DNA of 64,000 nt from Burkholderiales bacterium (lineage in GTDB: Bacteria > Pseudomonadota > Gammaproteobacteria > Burkholderiales > Burkholderiaceae_C). Positions 45,956-53,954 of the stretch are shown here, in pieces; positions within the stretch are counted from its first letter, which is position 1; every line of letters begins with the position of its first letter. The stretch is from NCBI GenBank assembly GCA_016702555.1, contig JADJDV010000007.1:620001-684000 (forward strand), read 5' to 3'. Made by a program: the position numbers and the translations under genes. Under the pieces are notes generated by a model that ran no database searches, had not been told where the DNA came from, and saw only the letters and a list, made by a program, of their open reading frames with translations.

Positions 45956-47986
45956 ATGAGCAAGACCATCCCCTGCGTGCTAATGCGCGCCGGCACCTCG
46001 CGTGGCCCTTTTTTTCTGCGCGAATGGTTGCCAGACGGCGACGAGGCGCGGGACCAAGCTTTGATCGGCGCGATCGGTGCCTCCGATCCGTTGCAACTCG
46101 ATGGAGTTGGGGGAGGAAGCACGCTCAACAGCAAGGTGGCGATCGTGTCACGCTCCAGTGTGCCTGGATGCGATCTGGATTACCTTTTCGCGCAGGTGGG
46201 TGTCGGACACCGTTCGGTGGACACTCGACCAAACTGCGGGAACATGCTCTCTGGCGTGGCACCCTTTGCGATCGAACAGGGCTTGATTCCGGCCCAGGAC
46301 GGGACCACGAAGGTTCGCGTACACAACGTCAATACGGGCGCGCGAATCGATGTGACCGTGCGCACTCCAGGAGGCCGCGTGACGTACGAGGGAAATTCGC
46401 GCATCGATGGCGTTGCGGGCACGTCAGCGCCCATTCTGCTGGACTTTCTAGACGCGTGGGGTGCCGTGACCGGCCAGGTCTTTCCGACAGGCAAGCGCAT
46501 TGACCTGATTCAGGGCGTCGAGGTGAGCTGTATCGACGCGGCCATGCCGCTGATGATCATGCGCGCGTCCGATCTGGGCGTCAGCGGCCGCGAAAAACCA
46601 GTCGTACTCGATGCGGAGACAGCCTTGCTCGAGCGCATCGAGTCGCTGCGTCTGGAGGCGGGCCTGCGCATGGGACTGGGAGATGTGTCCAACAGCGTTG
46701 TACCCAAGCCAGTCTTGGTCAGTGCCGGCGACTCCGACAACAGCATCACCTCGCGCTATTTCACGCCCAGGCGCTGTCATGCCTCGCATGCCGTGACGGG
46801 TGCCATCGGTGTGGCCAGCGCCTTTGCGCTGGCTGGCACCGTTGCCAGTGGCATTGCCCGATCGGCCGGTTGCCATCCACTGACGGTGCTGCACCCCGCC
46901 GGTCAGATCGACATCGAAGTCGAACTCAACGGTGCCGGCGAGACCATCAGCGTACATCGCGCCGCGCTGGTGCGTACCGCCCGCAAGATCATGGAGGGTG
47001 AGTTGCACCTGCCGGATTACGTGTTCTCGCGCCCAGGCGAAGCTTCGGCCGACGTCTCTACTAAGCCGACCGCACGCAAGCCCATTGCCCTCATCGTGCC
47101 GACCAGCGCCGGGGGAGGCAACGACACCATGGCTCGCATCATTGCCGCGAAACTCGCACCGCTTCTGGGGCAGGAAGTGCTGGTCGACAACCGCGCCGGC
47201 GCCAACGGTGCCGTGGCGAGCAAATACGTTGCAGGAGCCGAGCCAGATGGTCACACCCTGATGTTTGGTTATGTGGGCACGCATGCCATGAACCCGGCGT
47301 TGCAAAAGCTGGGCTATGACCCGGTGGCAGACTTTGCGCCCATCGGCCTGATCGGCTCTTCGCCGACATTGATGGTCACGCACCCCGATGTGCCGGCGAC
47401 GGACGTGCAGTCGCTGATCGAAAGTCTCCGGGCTCGCCCCGGTCACTACACCTATGCGTCTGCAGGCGAAGGAACGCCGCCGCATTTCGCGGCTGCCTTG
47501 TTCCAGTTGGCTACAGAAACGGTGATGAAGGGCAGTACTTACCAGGGTGCAGCACCAGCGATCGCCGACACGGTCAATGGCCGCGCGCAACTGATGTTCC
47601 CCAGTCTTTTCACGGCGCACCCGTTCGTACACAACGGACGCCTGAGGGCGCTGGCAGTGGCGGGACCGCACCGCCTTTCAGGTTTGCCCGATGTTCCGAC
47701 ATTGGCCGAGGCTGGTGTACCGGGTGTGGACGTCACACAGTGGTATGGCCTATTTGCCCCCGTCGGCACGCCGAGCGAACATATCGACGCATTGAACAAG
47801 GCACTCAACCAGGTGCTCTCAGATCCTGCCGTGGTGGAGATGTTTGAGCGGCACGGCGCGAGCGTAGAGGCCGGCACCCCGGCAACGCTGGGGGCACGCG
47901 TACAGGCAGATCTCGCCCGCTGGAAAGCCGTCGTTGCGCAGGGCGGCCTTGCCCATCAGGATCAGCGTTCTGCCGCACTGGAGTAG
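45956..47986 (+). CDS. Fusion of PrpF-type isomerase with a Bug/TctC solute-binding domain
   Basis: The 676-residue protein has two complete domains. Residues 1 to about 360 are a PrpF/4-oxalomesaconate-tautomerase domain: PCVLMRAGTSRGPFFLREWL, GGGSTLNSKVAIVS, the Cys motif RPNCGNMLSGVAPFA (Cys 94), CHASHAVTGAIGVASAFALA. After a short polar linker (about 360-373) a full Bug domain follows: KPIALIVPTSAGGGNDTMAR, DNRAGANGAVASKYV, DVPTLAEAGVPGVDVTQWYG. The Bug part has no signal peptide and no hydrophobic segment before it, so the whole protein should be cytoplasmic. PrpF proteins isomerise aconitate- or oxalomesaconate-like acids. The fusion probably arose by in-frame deletion between neighbouring prpF and bug genes; whether it functions is unknown. 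Confidence 0.9.
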   Translation: MSKTIPCVLMRAGTSRGPFFLREWLPDGDEARDQALIGAIGASDPLQLDGVGGGSTLNSKVAIVSRSSVPGCDLDYLFAQVGVGHRSVDTRPNCGNMLSGVAPFAIEQGLIPAQDGTTKVRVHNVNTGARIDVTVRTPGGRVTYEGNSRIDGVAGTSAPILLDFLDAWGAVTGQVFPTGKRIDLIQGVEVSCIDAAMPLMIMRASDLGVSGREKPVVLDAETALLERIESLRLEAGLRMGLGDVSNSVVPKPVLVSAGDSDNSITSRYFTPRRCHASHAVTGAIGVASAFALAGTVASGIARSAGCHPLTVLHPAGQIDIEVELNGAGETISVHRAALVRTARKIMEGELHLPDYVFSRPGEASADVSTKPTARKPIALIVPTSAGGGNDTMARIIAAKLAPLLGQEVLVDNRAGANGAVASKYVAGAEPDGHTLMFGYVGTHAMNPALQKLGYDPVADFAPIGLIGSSPTLMVTHPDVPATDVQSLIESLRARPGHYTYASAGEGTPPHFAAALFQLATETVMKGSTYQGAAPAIADTVNGRAQLMFPSLFTAHPFVHNGRLRALAVAGPHRLSGLPDVPTLAEAGVPGVDVTQWYGLFAPVGTPSEHIDALNKALNQVLSDPAVVEMFERHGASVEAGTPATLGARVQADLARWKAVVAQGGLAHQDQRSAALE

Positions 47987-48641
47987 GGGCGTCACCCACT
48001 CTGCTGGCGCGGGCTTCGTTCGCACCCTCCACAAAGCCATGGCGACACTACAGGGCCGCATGGCAATTCCACCGGGTCGCTTGTCCGCTGCAGGATCCGA
48101 TAGATCGTTCAAGCCAATGGGCAAGCATTCCCAATGCCCCTGTCTGTAGCCACAAATGGCTACAAGGGCTAACCCTGAATGGTGTGGGGTGGCAGGTGTC
48201 AGCGCTGCGTGGGCGGCGCAACCGGCGGAACTGCTTGGTGGGCTCGGGGCGGGCCGCGGCGCGTGCTTCGCGGCGCGCGCAGGCTTCGATCCAGGCGTCT
48301 GTCTCGGCGTGTGCGTGGCCGCGTACTTCAGCCGGTGGCCTTCGGCCCCTGCGCCGCGTCGGCCTGGGCGATCTGGCGGTCGGTGGCGTCGTCGTCGCGC
48401 GGCGGGTCTTCTGCCGACAAGCGGTGGATCGCCGCGCGGCCTGCGTTGCCGCACCGACGTGTCGCCGAAATCATGCCGTGCCCAACCGGCGCGCTTTGCC
48501 TGCCGGCCTCGCGCACCTGCTGGCGCGCCTCGATGATCGGCTCGGCGCGCGCCGCGGCTGCTCCGCCTGGTCAATGCTGTGTTCGGCCGTCGCCGCTGAC
48601 TTCCGCGCAGTCGAGAAAACTCCATCGCCTTCCGCCGCCGC
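47987..48641. other. Gene-free stretch before ltrA
   Basis: I see no supported gene in these 655 bases. An 8-bp hairpin (TGTAGCCA-CAAA-TGGCTACA, 48145-48164) has no following U-run. Several long GC-driven open frames on both strands are low-complexity and rich in Arg/Ala. One minus-strand frame ending at 48328 looks slightly protein-like (ATDRQIAQADAAQGPKATG) but is unrecognised. Confidence 0.4.
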
Positions 48642-49940
48642 TCAACGCACCGCAAACGCCTCGGTGCAGTGTCGCCGCCCACGCTCGTTGTAGACGATGG
48701 CGATCGCCGGGCCGAGCGACAGCAGCAGCAGGCCCCAGGGCAGCGCGGCGCCCAGCCACACGGCGAGCGGCCCGAGTGCCACGCAGGCCGCGCACGCCAA
48801 GGTCAGCAGGCCTTGCCCTGCTTCGGCGCGCGTGGTGCGGCTGTAGATGGCCCACAGCGACACCATGAACATGGCCTGTGCCAGCGCCACCATCGTGATG
48901 GCGTACAGCGGCGACACGCCGTGCGCGGCGTTGGTCGCGTGTCCCGCCTGCGTGGCCACGGGCGCGGCCTGGCCGGTGGCGCTGATGGCCTGCTCGGCCG
49001 CTTCCTTGCCGGCCTTCAACACGTCGGCCACCACCTCCAGCCCGGCGCCGATGGCGGCGGCCGACACGAAGATGGCCACGTGCCCGTAGCCCCAGCCAAA
49101 GCTGCGCTCGCGGTGCCGGTGCAGCGCATCGCCCGAGGGCAGCAGAAAGTACATCCACCACAGCGCGAACACCAGCGCCGTGCTGCCCAGGCCCACCAGG
49201 GCCAGATTCAGCGTCCAGCCGAAGGTCTGCCACATGGCGGCCACGGCGTTGGTGGCGCCCAGCACCACCTCGCCCAGCGTGATGATGAGCAGCAGGCTGT
49301 AGCGCTCGGCAATGTGGTGCGCGTGCCAGGGCGTGCCGCCGGCGCGCTCGGCCCACAGGGGCACCGCCATCTCCAGCGCCATCAGCAGCACGAACACCGG
49401 CCAGCCCCATTCCGGCGCCAGCCACAGCCGCGCCACCCAGCCCAGCTGCACCAGCGCGATGCCCCCCGCGTAGCGCAGGCACGTGGTGCGCCGCGCCGGG
49501 TCGCCGCGCGCGGCCAGCAGCCACTGCACCACCAGCGCCAGCCGCATCACCACATAGCCCAGCACGCCGACGCGAAAGTCACCGCTGAACAGGCCCGGCA
49601 CGCCGGTGGCAAACACCAGCACGCCGACCATCTGCAGCAGGGTCAGCAGGCGGAACACGGCGCTGTCGTCGTCATAGGCCGAGGCGAACCAGGTGTAGTT
49701 CATCCACGCCCACCAGGTGGCCCAGAAGGCGATCAGAAAACCCACCAGCGCGCGGCCGGTGTGGTGTTCCATGACGCCGTGGTGCAGTTGCGAGGCGGCC
49801 AGCGCGATGGCAACCACGAAGCTCAGGTCGAACAGCAGCTCCAGCGGCGTGGCGGTGCGGTGCTGCTCGTGGATGTCGCGTCCGCGGGCGCGGCGTCCGG
49901 TGCGGTGGCTCGTCAGGCCGGAGATCGGGTGGGTGCTCAT
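48642..49940 (-). CDS. Low temperature requirement A (LtrA) family membrane protein
   Basis: The ATG at 49940 gives 432 residues with about twelve membrane segments. The start TPLELLFDLSFVVAIALAAS, the ATWWAWMNYTWFASAYDDDS stretch and HIAERYSLLLIITLGEVVLG are diagnostic of LtrA-family proteins. Members were named for cold growth in Listeria; their biochemical role is unknown. An in-frame start at 50177 would extend across the left attachment repeat of the mobile element and is rejected. The 3' end lies in the unrecognised stretch to 47987. Confidence 0.9.
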   Translation of the reverse strand: MSTHPISGLTSHRTGRRARGRDIHEQHRTATPLELLFDLSFVVAIALAASQLHHGVMEHHTGRALVGFLIAFWATWWAWMNYTWFASAYDDDSAVFRLLTLLQMVGVLVFATGVPGLFSGDFRVGVLGYVVMRLALVVQWLLAARGDPARRTTCLRYAGGIALVQLGWVARLWLAPEWGWPVFVLLMALEMAVPLWAERAGGTPWHAHHIAERYSLLLIITLGEVVLGATNAVAAMWQTFGWTLNLALVGLGSTALVFALWWMYFLLPSGDALHRHRERSFGWGYGHVAIFVSAAAIGAGLEVVADVLKAGKEAAEQAISATGQAAPVATQAGHATNAAHGVSPLYAITMVALAQAMFMVSLWAIYSRTTRAEAGQGLLTLACAACVALGPLAVWLGAALPWGLLLLSLGPAIAIVYNERGRRHCTEAFAVR

Positions 49941-50030
49941 GGCGCCGGCGTGGTCGGGGCTGGCCGATGGCGCGCGCAAGCACGGTGGTGCATTGATGGA
50001 ATGGCTGGCGGCCGGGGTGGGCTTTGTGTG

Positions 50031-50046
50031 TGGCACCACCGACAGG
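50031..50046 (+). repeat. Left attachment-site repeat (attL)
   Basis: TGGCACCACCGACAGG is identical to the 3' end of the tRNA-Arg gene at 55597-55612 in the same orientation. The match stops exactly beyond these 16 bases on both sides. It lies 91 bases upstream of ltrA. Confidence 0.87.
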
Positions 50047-50299
50047 CTGAAAATCACACTACCGGCCGCACCTAAGTCGTTGTTATCACACGGGTCAGCG
50101 ACGTGGCGGGGTTGATGAATACCAGCCAATTTACCATGCTTGCCGGCTGGAACCTTCTCGCATCTGAGAGTTTCCACCCTACCGGCCCCGCGAAGTTCTC
50201 ACTTCCGAGCATGTAGGGGCATTGCTTGGCACCCACGCGGTCAGCGCTCAACATTCCATCCATGCCACTTTCGGCATGCACCTTCACAAGGACCACGGA

Positions 50300-50485
50300 A
50301 TGCAAGTCAGCTTCAACCGCTTCACCCTCGAAGTCACCCCCGGCTACCTTTGGGGAAAGATCGGCAACCGGGAGGTTTTCGTTAAGTGGCGCTCAGGGTT
50401 GCCACTGCGGGAGTTCGCACGGGAGCGCACAGGGACGGATACGCAGCTTTGGGGCTTCGGCACCTACGCGGTGATTTCCCGTTGA
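50300..50485 (+). CDS. Small hypothetical protein of the integrated element
   Basis: The ATG at 50300, after AAGGACCACGG, gives 61 residues (VSFNRFTLEVTPGYLWGKIG and FGTYAVISR). A longer in-frame start at 50222 is possible but has no ribosome-binding site. I do not recognise the family. It is 23 bases before the next gene, so both may be one transcript. Confidence 0.6.
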   Translation: MQVSFNRFTLEVTPGYLWGKIGNREVFVKWRSGLPLREFARERTGTDTQLWGFGTYAVISR

Positions 50486-50508
50486 TCCACGCCAGCGAAA
50501 GAACGAAC

Positions 50509-51009
50509 ATGACCACACCAGTACAGATCAGCCGCAACGACAGCAACGACAGCGCCAGCGACCAACAGCGCAGGGATCGAAAGACACTGCGGCCCGCACC
50601 CGCCGACTTCGCCGATGTCGTGGACACGGTAAGGCAGACATTCGAAGCCGTCATTGACGAAATGAGTCGGGTCAAGGAGGCAACCGGCCACTGGCCTACC
50701 GTGGGCTACGCCTTCGACAGCCTGCGCGTGCAACAACTGGGGTGGACCCAAGAGGCGCCCCGCACGGGCACCGCGACGGTCACGCTTGACGCCGACACGG
50801 CGCAGGCTTTCGCCAGAAGGCAGGACCTGATGGGTGCCATGGGCGGCGTGGTGTTCACGCCTTCCACTGCCCTTGAGGTCTTGATGCTCCACAGCGAATT
50901 CTGGATGGAAGCCAAGGATGCCCACCCGGATATGACCGATGCGGTCATCCAACGATGCGAAGCGGAGGCGACCGAATGGGGTGCGCAGGACACCGGCAGG
51001 CTGCAATGA
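50509..51009 (+). CDS. Hypothetical protein of the integrated element
   Basis: The ATG at 50509 gives 166 residues. The N-terminus is polar and disordered (QISRNDSNDSASDQQRRDRK), followed by helical segments (FADVVDTVRQTFEAVIDEMS) and a mixed C-terminal part with ALEVLMLHSEFWMEAKDAHP. No family is recognised. It is directly followed, in the same frame after its stop, by a terminase fragment, which places it among phage genes. Confidence 0.65.
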   Translation: MTTPVQISRNDSNDSASDQQRRDRKTLRPAPADFADVVDTVRQTFEAVIDEMSRVKEATGHWPTVGYAFDSLRVQQLGWTQEAPRTGTATVTLDADTAQAFARRQDLMGAMGGVVFTPSTALEVLMLHSEFWMEAKDAHPDMTDAVIQRCEAEATEWGAQDTGRLQ

Positions 51010-51321
51010 ATATGGGGCGCCGCATGCATCAGCACCACGTCCCAGGACGAACCCCGCCGGGGCCTGTTCTACCAGATGACCCGGCTCACCACCGAGAAGG
51101 GTTCACTAGGTCACGATGACCGCCTGGACGCCCTCGCCATCGCCGTCAAGTATTGGCAGGAGTCGATGGCCCGCGACCAGGAGAAGGCCGTGGAGAACCA
51201 CCGCGACGGTGAACTGATGGACACCCTCAAGAACTTCATGAGGAACGCCCTTGGGAAGATGATCGGGGGACGCTCAAGGGCTTCCGCATTGGGGTCCAAC
51301 AGGGCCTTCAGGGGGCGCTAG
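51010..51321 (+). pseudogene. Fragment of a T7-like phage large terminase subunit (C-terminal part)
   Basis: The frame is open from just after the stop at 51009 but lacks a good start and all of the ATPase domain. EPRRGLFYQMTRLTTEKGSL, GHDDRLDALAIAVKYWQE and SMARDQEKAV are the C-terminal nuclease-end pattern of podovirus (T7 gp19-like) terminases, where the Asp pair in HDDRLDALA contributes to the nuclease site. The full protein would be about 580 residues, so roughly the last 100 remain. An internal ATG at 51076 could start an 81-residue product. Confidence 0.75.
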
Positions 51322-51716
51322 GACCCGCCTAGCCCTCGATAAAACGATAGCACGGTGGCCCCTTCGGGGCCGCTTTGCGTGGCAATAATTTAGCACCCTC
51401 CCTTGGACAAAAGAACGCAACATGGTAGGCTAGTCACCTGCCGTTCTTCTGACCGGGGGCGTCTCTATCCTCAAGGGTAGGACACCGGCACTGGCGACAT
51501 GCCGGTTCAAGGGACACTGTTCGCCAACCAGACCTCAGATGATGGGGGCTAGCTGGAAGTAGCAGGCACCTTGGCTCCCCTACCGAGACACTTTCGGGAC
51601 CCTCGCGGGGACCTACTGTGGGGGGTAGGGGGGCTAAGGTAAGCCTGTCGCTCCCAGATAGCCATACCCCTAGTCAACAACCATGAGGATAACCTTATGG
51701 TTCCCTCAAGTATTCC
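51322..51716. other. Hairpin-rich gene-free stretch of the integrated element
   Basis: No coding frame is supported in these 395 bases. It holds a GGCCCC-TTC-GGGGCC hairpin at 51357-51371 followed by GCTTT (weak terminator for the upstream genes), a strong CCGGCA/TGCCGG stem-loop at about 51485-51505, the pairable TCCT-CAAGGGT-AGGA just before it (51467-51482) and several further G/C-rich pairings to 51660. The arrangement resembles a structured RNA or the genome end of a T7-like phage, but matches no RNA family I can name. Confidence 0.45.
51681..51700 (-). terminator. Weak hairpin terminator after the lipoprotein gene
   Basis: CCATAAGG-TTAT-CCTCATGG on the minus strand pairs over 8 positions with one G-U pair and is followed by TTGTTG. 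It lies 17 bases beyond the stop of the gene at 51717-52358. Confidence 0.4.
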
Positions 51717-52358
51717 TCATGGGCACCGAAGCCAGCCACCGTTCGGGTAAAGGATCAGGGCACTGACTCCATATTGAGACTCCCCTGCTTCATTTTCACC
51801 GGCATAGTGGACGACAATCCTCATGCTAGTACCACCCTTTTCGATAGAGCCGGAGGTAAGGTACGCTTCATGGAAGAACTGGTTCCTGTATAGGGTCCTA
51901 CCAACTTCAGGTGAAGGTCCCTGCGTTGTTGGGTCGTAGAACACTTGGTCCTTAATGGTCAGCGTGGCGGGCCTTGAAGGGTCCGAAGTCCTCAGACCTG
52001 CGGGATCAAACGAACAAGGACCTTCCAAGACTTCGACTTCTGATGCGAGGTCTTTCTGGTACGTGTAGTGGCTACTGGAAAGCGCCTTGAGCATCCCCCG
52101 GAATTTCACTTCATTCGGGGCTGGGTCCTCATAACTTACCGCGAGGACTTCCGAGTACATCGACGGCCAGAATGGGCCTTCCACAAGCGGCTTCCTCTCG
52201 GGCACTGGAGGGCCCGGATCGGGCGTCACAGGTTGTTCTGGTTCAGGTGTCACTGGGACCTCCGGTACGGGCTGCTGTGGTTTGTCATCGTCGCCACCTC
52301 CGCAGGCCCCGATGGTGACCAAGAGGGCCGTAAGGCCGATTGCTGTAAGTGTTCTCAT
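51717..52358 (-). CDS. Hypothetical lipoprotein with proline-rich linker
   Basis: The 213-residue protein has a signal peptide with a lipobox (IGLTALLVTIGACGGGDDDK), an Asp-rich start after the Cys and a Pro/Glu/Val repeat linker (QPVPEVPVTPEPEQPVTPDP). The globular remainder has a few cysteines and an FDPAGLRTSDPSRPATLTIK stretch. No family is recognised. Lipoproteins with such linkers in prophages sometimes act in superinfection exclusion or as host-fitness morons; this is speculation. Its third-position G/C bias is lower than in chromosomal genes. Confidence 0.75.
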   Translation of the reverse strand: MRTLTAIGLTALLVTIGACGGGDDDKPQQPVPEVPVTPEPEQPVTPDPGPPVPERKPLVEGPFWPSMYSEVLAVSYEDPAPNEVKFRGMLKALSSSHYTYQKDLASEVEVLEGPCSFDPAGLRTSDPSRPATLTIKDQVFYDPTTQGPSPEVGRTLYRNQFFHEAYLTSGSIEKGGTSMRIVVHYAGENEAGESQYGVSALILYPNGGWLRCP

Positions 52359-52587
52359 TACTGAAGGCTCCCACGTTGAAGAAGGTCTGATCCTACCGGC
52401 GGACCCTCAACGCACAAAACATGGGGATGTTCTGCCGCAAGGGCGGGAATGTTTCGGCGCAAAACTGTGAAGGGGCACTCGACGCAATCGCGGCGCGAAG
52501 TTCCCCCATGGGGGGGCCGCTCGGGGCCACAGCAGGCGGCGAGCCGGGCCGTTTCAGGAATGTGCACCCGCCTGCTGGCTGCCGGGC

Positions 52588-52833
52588 TCACGCTCCCATG
52601 TCAGTCCCGAACTGCCAGTCATTGCCCGCCAGCCCGCAGGTCGGACAGCGCACGGCCAAGCTGGGGCACAGGGTTTCGAGCGACACCAGCAGGTCAGCCA
52701 GCGGGGTCGCCTGCAAGGCAGCATCATCAATGCGTTCAAGGCCCACGCGGGCACAGCGCGGGCACCGCAGGCCGGCCACATGGGCAGTGCCAACTGCGCC
52801 GGCCACCGGATCGAAGTCGCTCAGCCAAACCAT
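52588..52833 (-). CDS. Small zinc-ribbon-like protein
   Basis: The ATG at 52833 follows a G-rich ribosome-binding site (GAAGGGGG) and gives 81 residues. Two CxxC pairs, LRCPRCARVG and VRCPTCGLAG, separated by a helix, suggest a zinc ribbon. It starts 11 bases after the recombinase stop, so the two genes are cotranscribed. The upstream in-frame start at 52932 overlaps the recombinase and is not used. Confidence 0.65.
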   Translation of the reverse strand: MVWLSDFDPVAGAVGTAHVAGLRCPRCARVGLERIDDAALQATPLADLLVSLETLCPSLAVRCPTCGLAGNDWQFGTDMGA

Positions 52834-52843
52834 CGTGCCCCCT

Positions 52844-53569
52844 TCACCCCTGCGCGGTAGCTTCACCACGTGCCAGCACACGCCGGACGGCGGTAGCGGT
52901 CCACTGCGCCCCGCGTGAAGTCGTGATGCCATCAGCGTTGAGACGTTGCGCCATCGCGTTCAAGCTGGTGACGCCCGACGCTCGCAGCCCCTCAAGGTGC
53001 CCGATCAGATCATCAGCGAATGCCTGCGCCTGCGCCTTGATGGCAGCCGTAGCGGCCTGCTGGCCTGCGCCGGGAATCAGGTGATGTGACGCCTTGCGAT
53101 CCCATTGCCCATCGCGGGCCACCTTCGCGGCCAGTGCGGCCTTGGTGCGTTCACTGATCAGCCCCGCTTCAAGTTCCGCCACGGAGGCCATTTGCTGCAA
53201 CAGGAATCGCCCAGCGGGGCCGGCGGGAATCTGCGGCAGGTCGCAAAACAGCACGTCCGTTCCGCTGTCAATCAGTTCCATCAGGAACCGCTGGTTGCGG
53301 GCCAGCCGGTCGAGCTTGGCAATGATCAGCGTGGCCTTATGCACCCGGCAGGATGCAAGCGCAGCGACCAGGGCCGGGCGATCAGTGCGCCGGCCGGATT
53401 CTTCCTCCACGAACTCAGCCAGCGGCGGATAGCCGTGCGTGCCGTCAAGGAACCGGCGGACTGTCTCGCGTTGAGCGTCGAGCCCGAGGCCGCTGCGTCC
53501 TTGCTTTTCCGTGGATACGCGGTAGTAGGCGATGAAGCGGGCGGGCTTGAGCGGATGCTCGAACTGCAT
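52844..53569 (-). CDS. Serine recombinase/resolvase family protein
   Basis: The ATG at 53569 gives 241 residues. The resolvase N-terminal domain has the catalytic Ser 19 in FIAYYRVSTEKQGRSGLG, then TLIIAKLDRLARNQRFLMEL and GRFLLQQMASVAELEAGLIS with the active-site Arg region. The C-terminal part (RLNADGITTSRGAQWTATAV) is the short helix-turn-helix common in small Rin-like recombinases. A longer start at 53713 extends beyond family sequence. A serine recombinase beside a tyrosine integrase may serve inversion or resolution. Confidence 0.88.
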   Translation of the reverse strand: MQFEHPLKPARFIAYYRVSTEKQGRSGLGLDAQRETVRRFLDGTHGYPPLAEFVEEESGRRTDRPALVAALASCRVHKATLIIAKLDRLARNQRFLMELIDSGTDVLFCDLPQIPAGPAGRFLLQQMASVAELEAGLISERTKAALAAKVARDGQWDRKASHHLIPGAGQQAATAAIKAQAQAFADDLIGHLEGLRASGVTSLNAMAQRLNADGITTSRGAQWTATAVRRVLARGEATAQG

Positions 53570-53683
53570 AAGCCCGGCATGGTGTCGGAACTGGTGAAGG
53601 CCCATGAGGCCGCACAGGCCCAATGGCAGGACCCTGACCCGTTCCTGCTGTATACCGAGGGGGAGCTTCCCCAGGACTTCTGA
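53555..53683 (+). CDS. Possible small protein or gene fragment, divergent from the recombinase
   Basis: The frame gives 42 residues (ELVKAHEAAQAQWQDPDPFL, then LYTEGELPQDF). It reads like protein, but the start is uncertain (ATG at 53555 or 53579), without a good ribosome-binding site, and it overlaps the first 15 bases of the recombinase on the other strand. It may be the 3' end of a decayed gene. Confidence 0.35.
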   Translation: MLELHKPGMVSELVKAHEAAQAQWQDPDPFLLYTEGELPQDF

Positions 53684-53954
53684 GGCGGACCCGGAGGTGC
53701 TCGCGCAGGCCAACCGCCGGACGCCTTCGGGTGGTCAGTAGTTAGGATGGTCAATTGACCAAGCTGGCGCCACGCCGAAATCAGGCTAAGTCGTTGTCAC
53801 CAATGGGGAATTCCGGATTCTGGCCGCTGAGCGAGTTGCGGCAAGTTCGGCGACCCCGGAAGCTGGCCAAACCTAGCTGCGGACGGCCCCATGTATGCCA
53901 ACGGTAGGGGGTGCCAATGGCACACCCTGCACCCACGCCAGCAGTCCTTTCATT

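Noticed and set aside
48328..48516. 62-codon minus-strand frame downstream of ltrA
   Set aside because: The end looks protein-like, but there is no ribosome-binding site, no known family and competing open frames in the same bases.
50072..50083. 12-base repeat CTAAGTCGTTGT, also at 53786-53797
   Set aside because: About one such pair is expected by chance in 5.5 kb, and flanks do not match.
51440..51530. tRNA-like arrangement of stems in the element
   Set aside because: The middle stem has a 9-base loop and no T arm or acceptor stem can be formed, so it is not called a tRNA.
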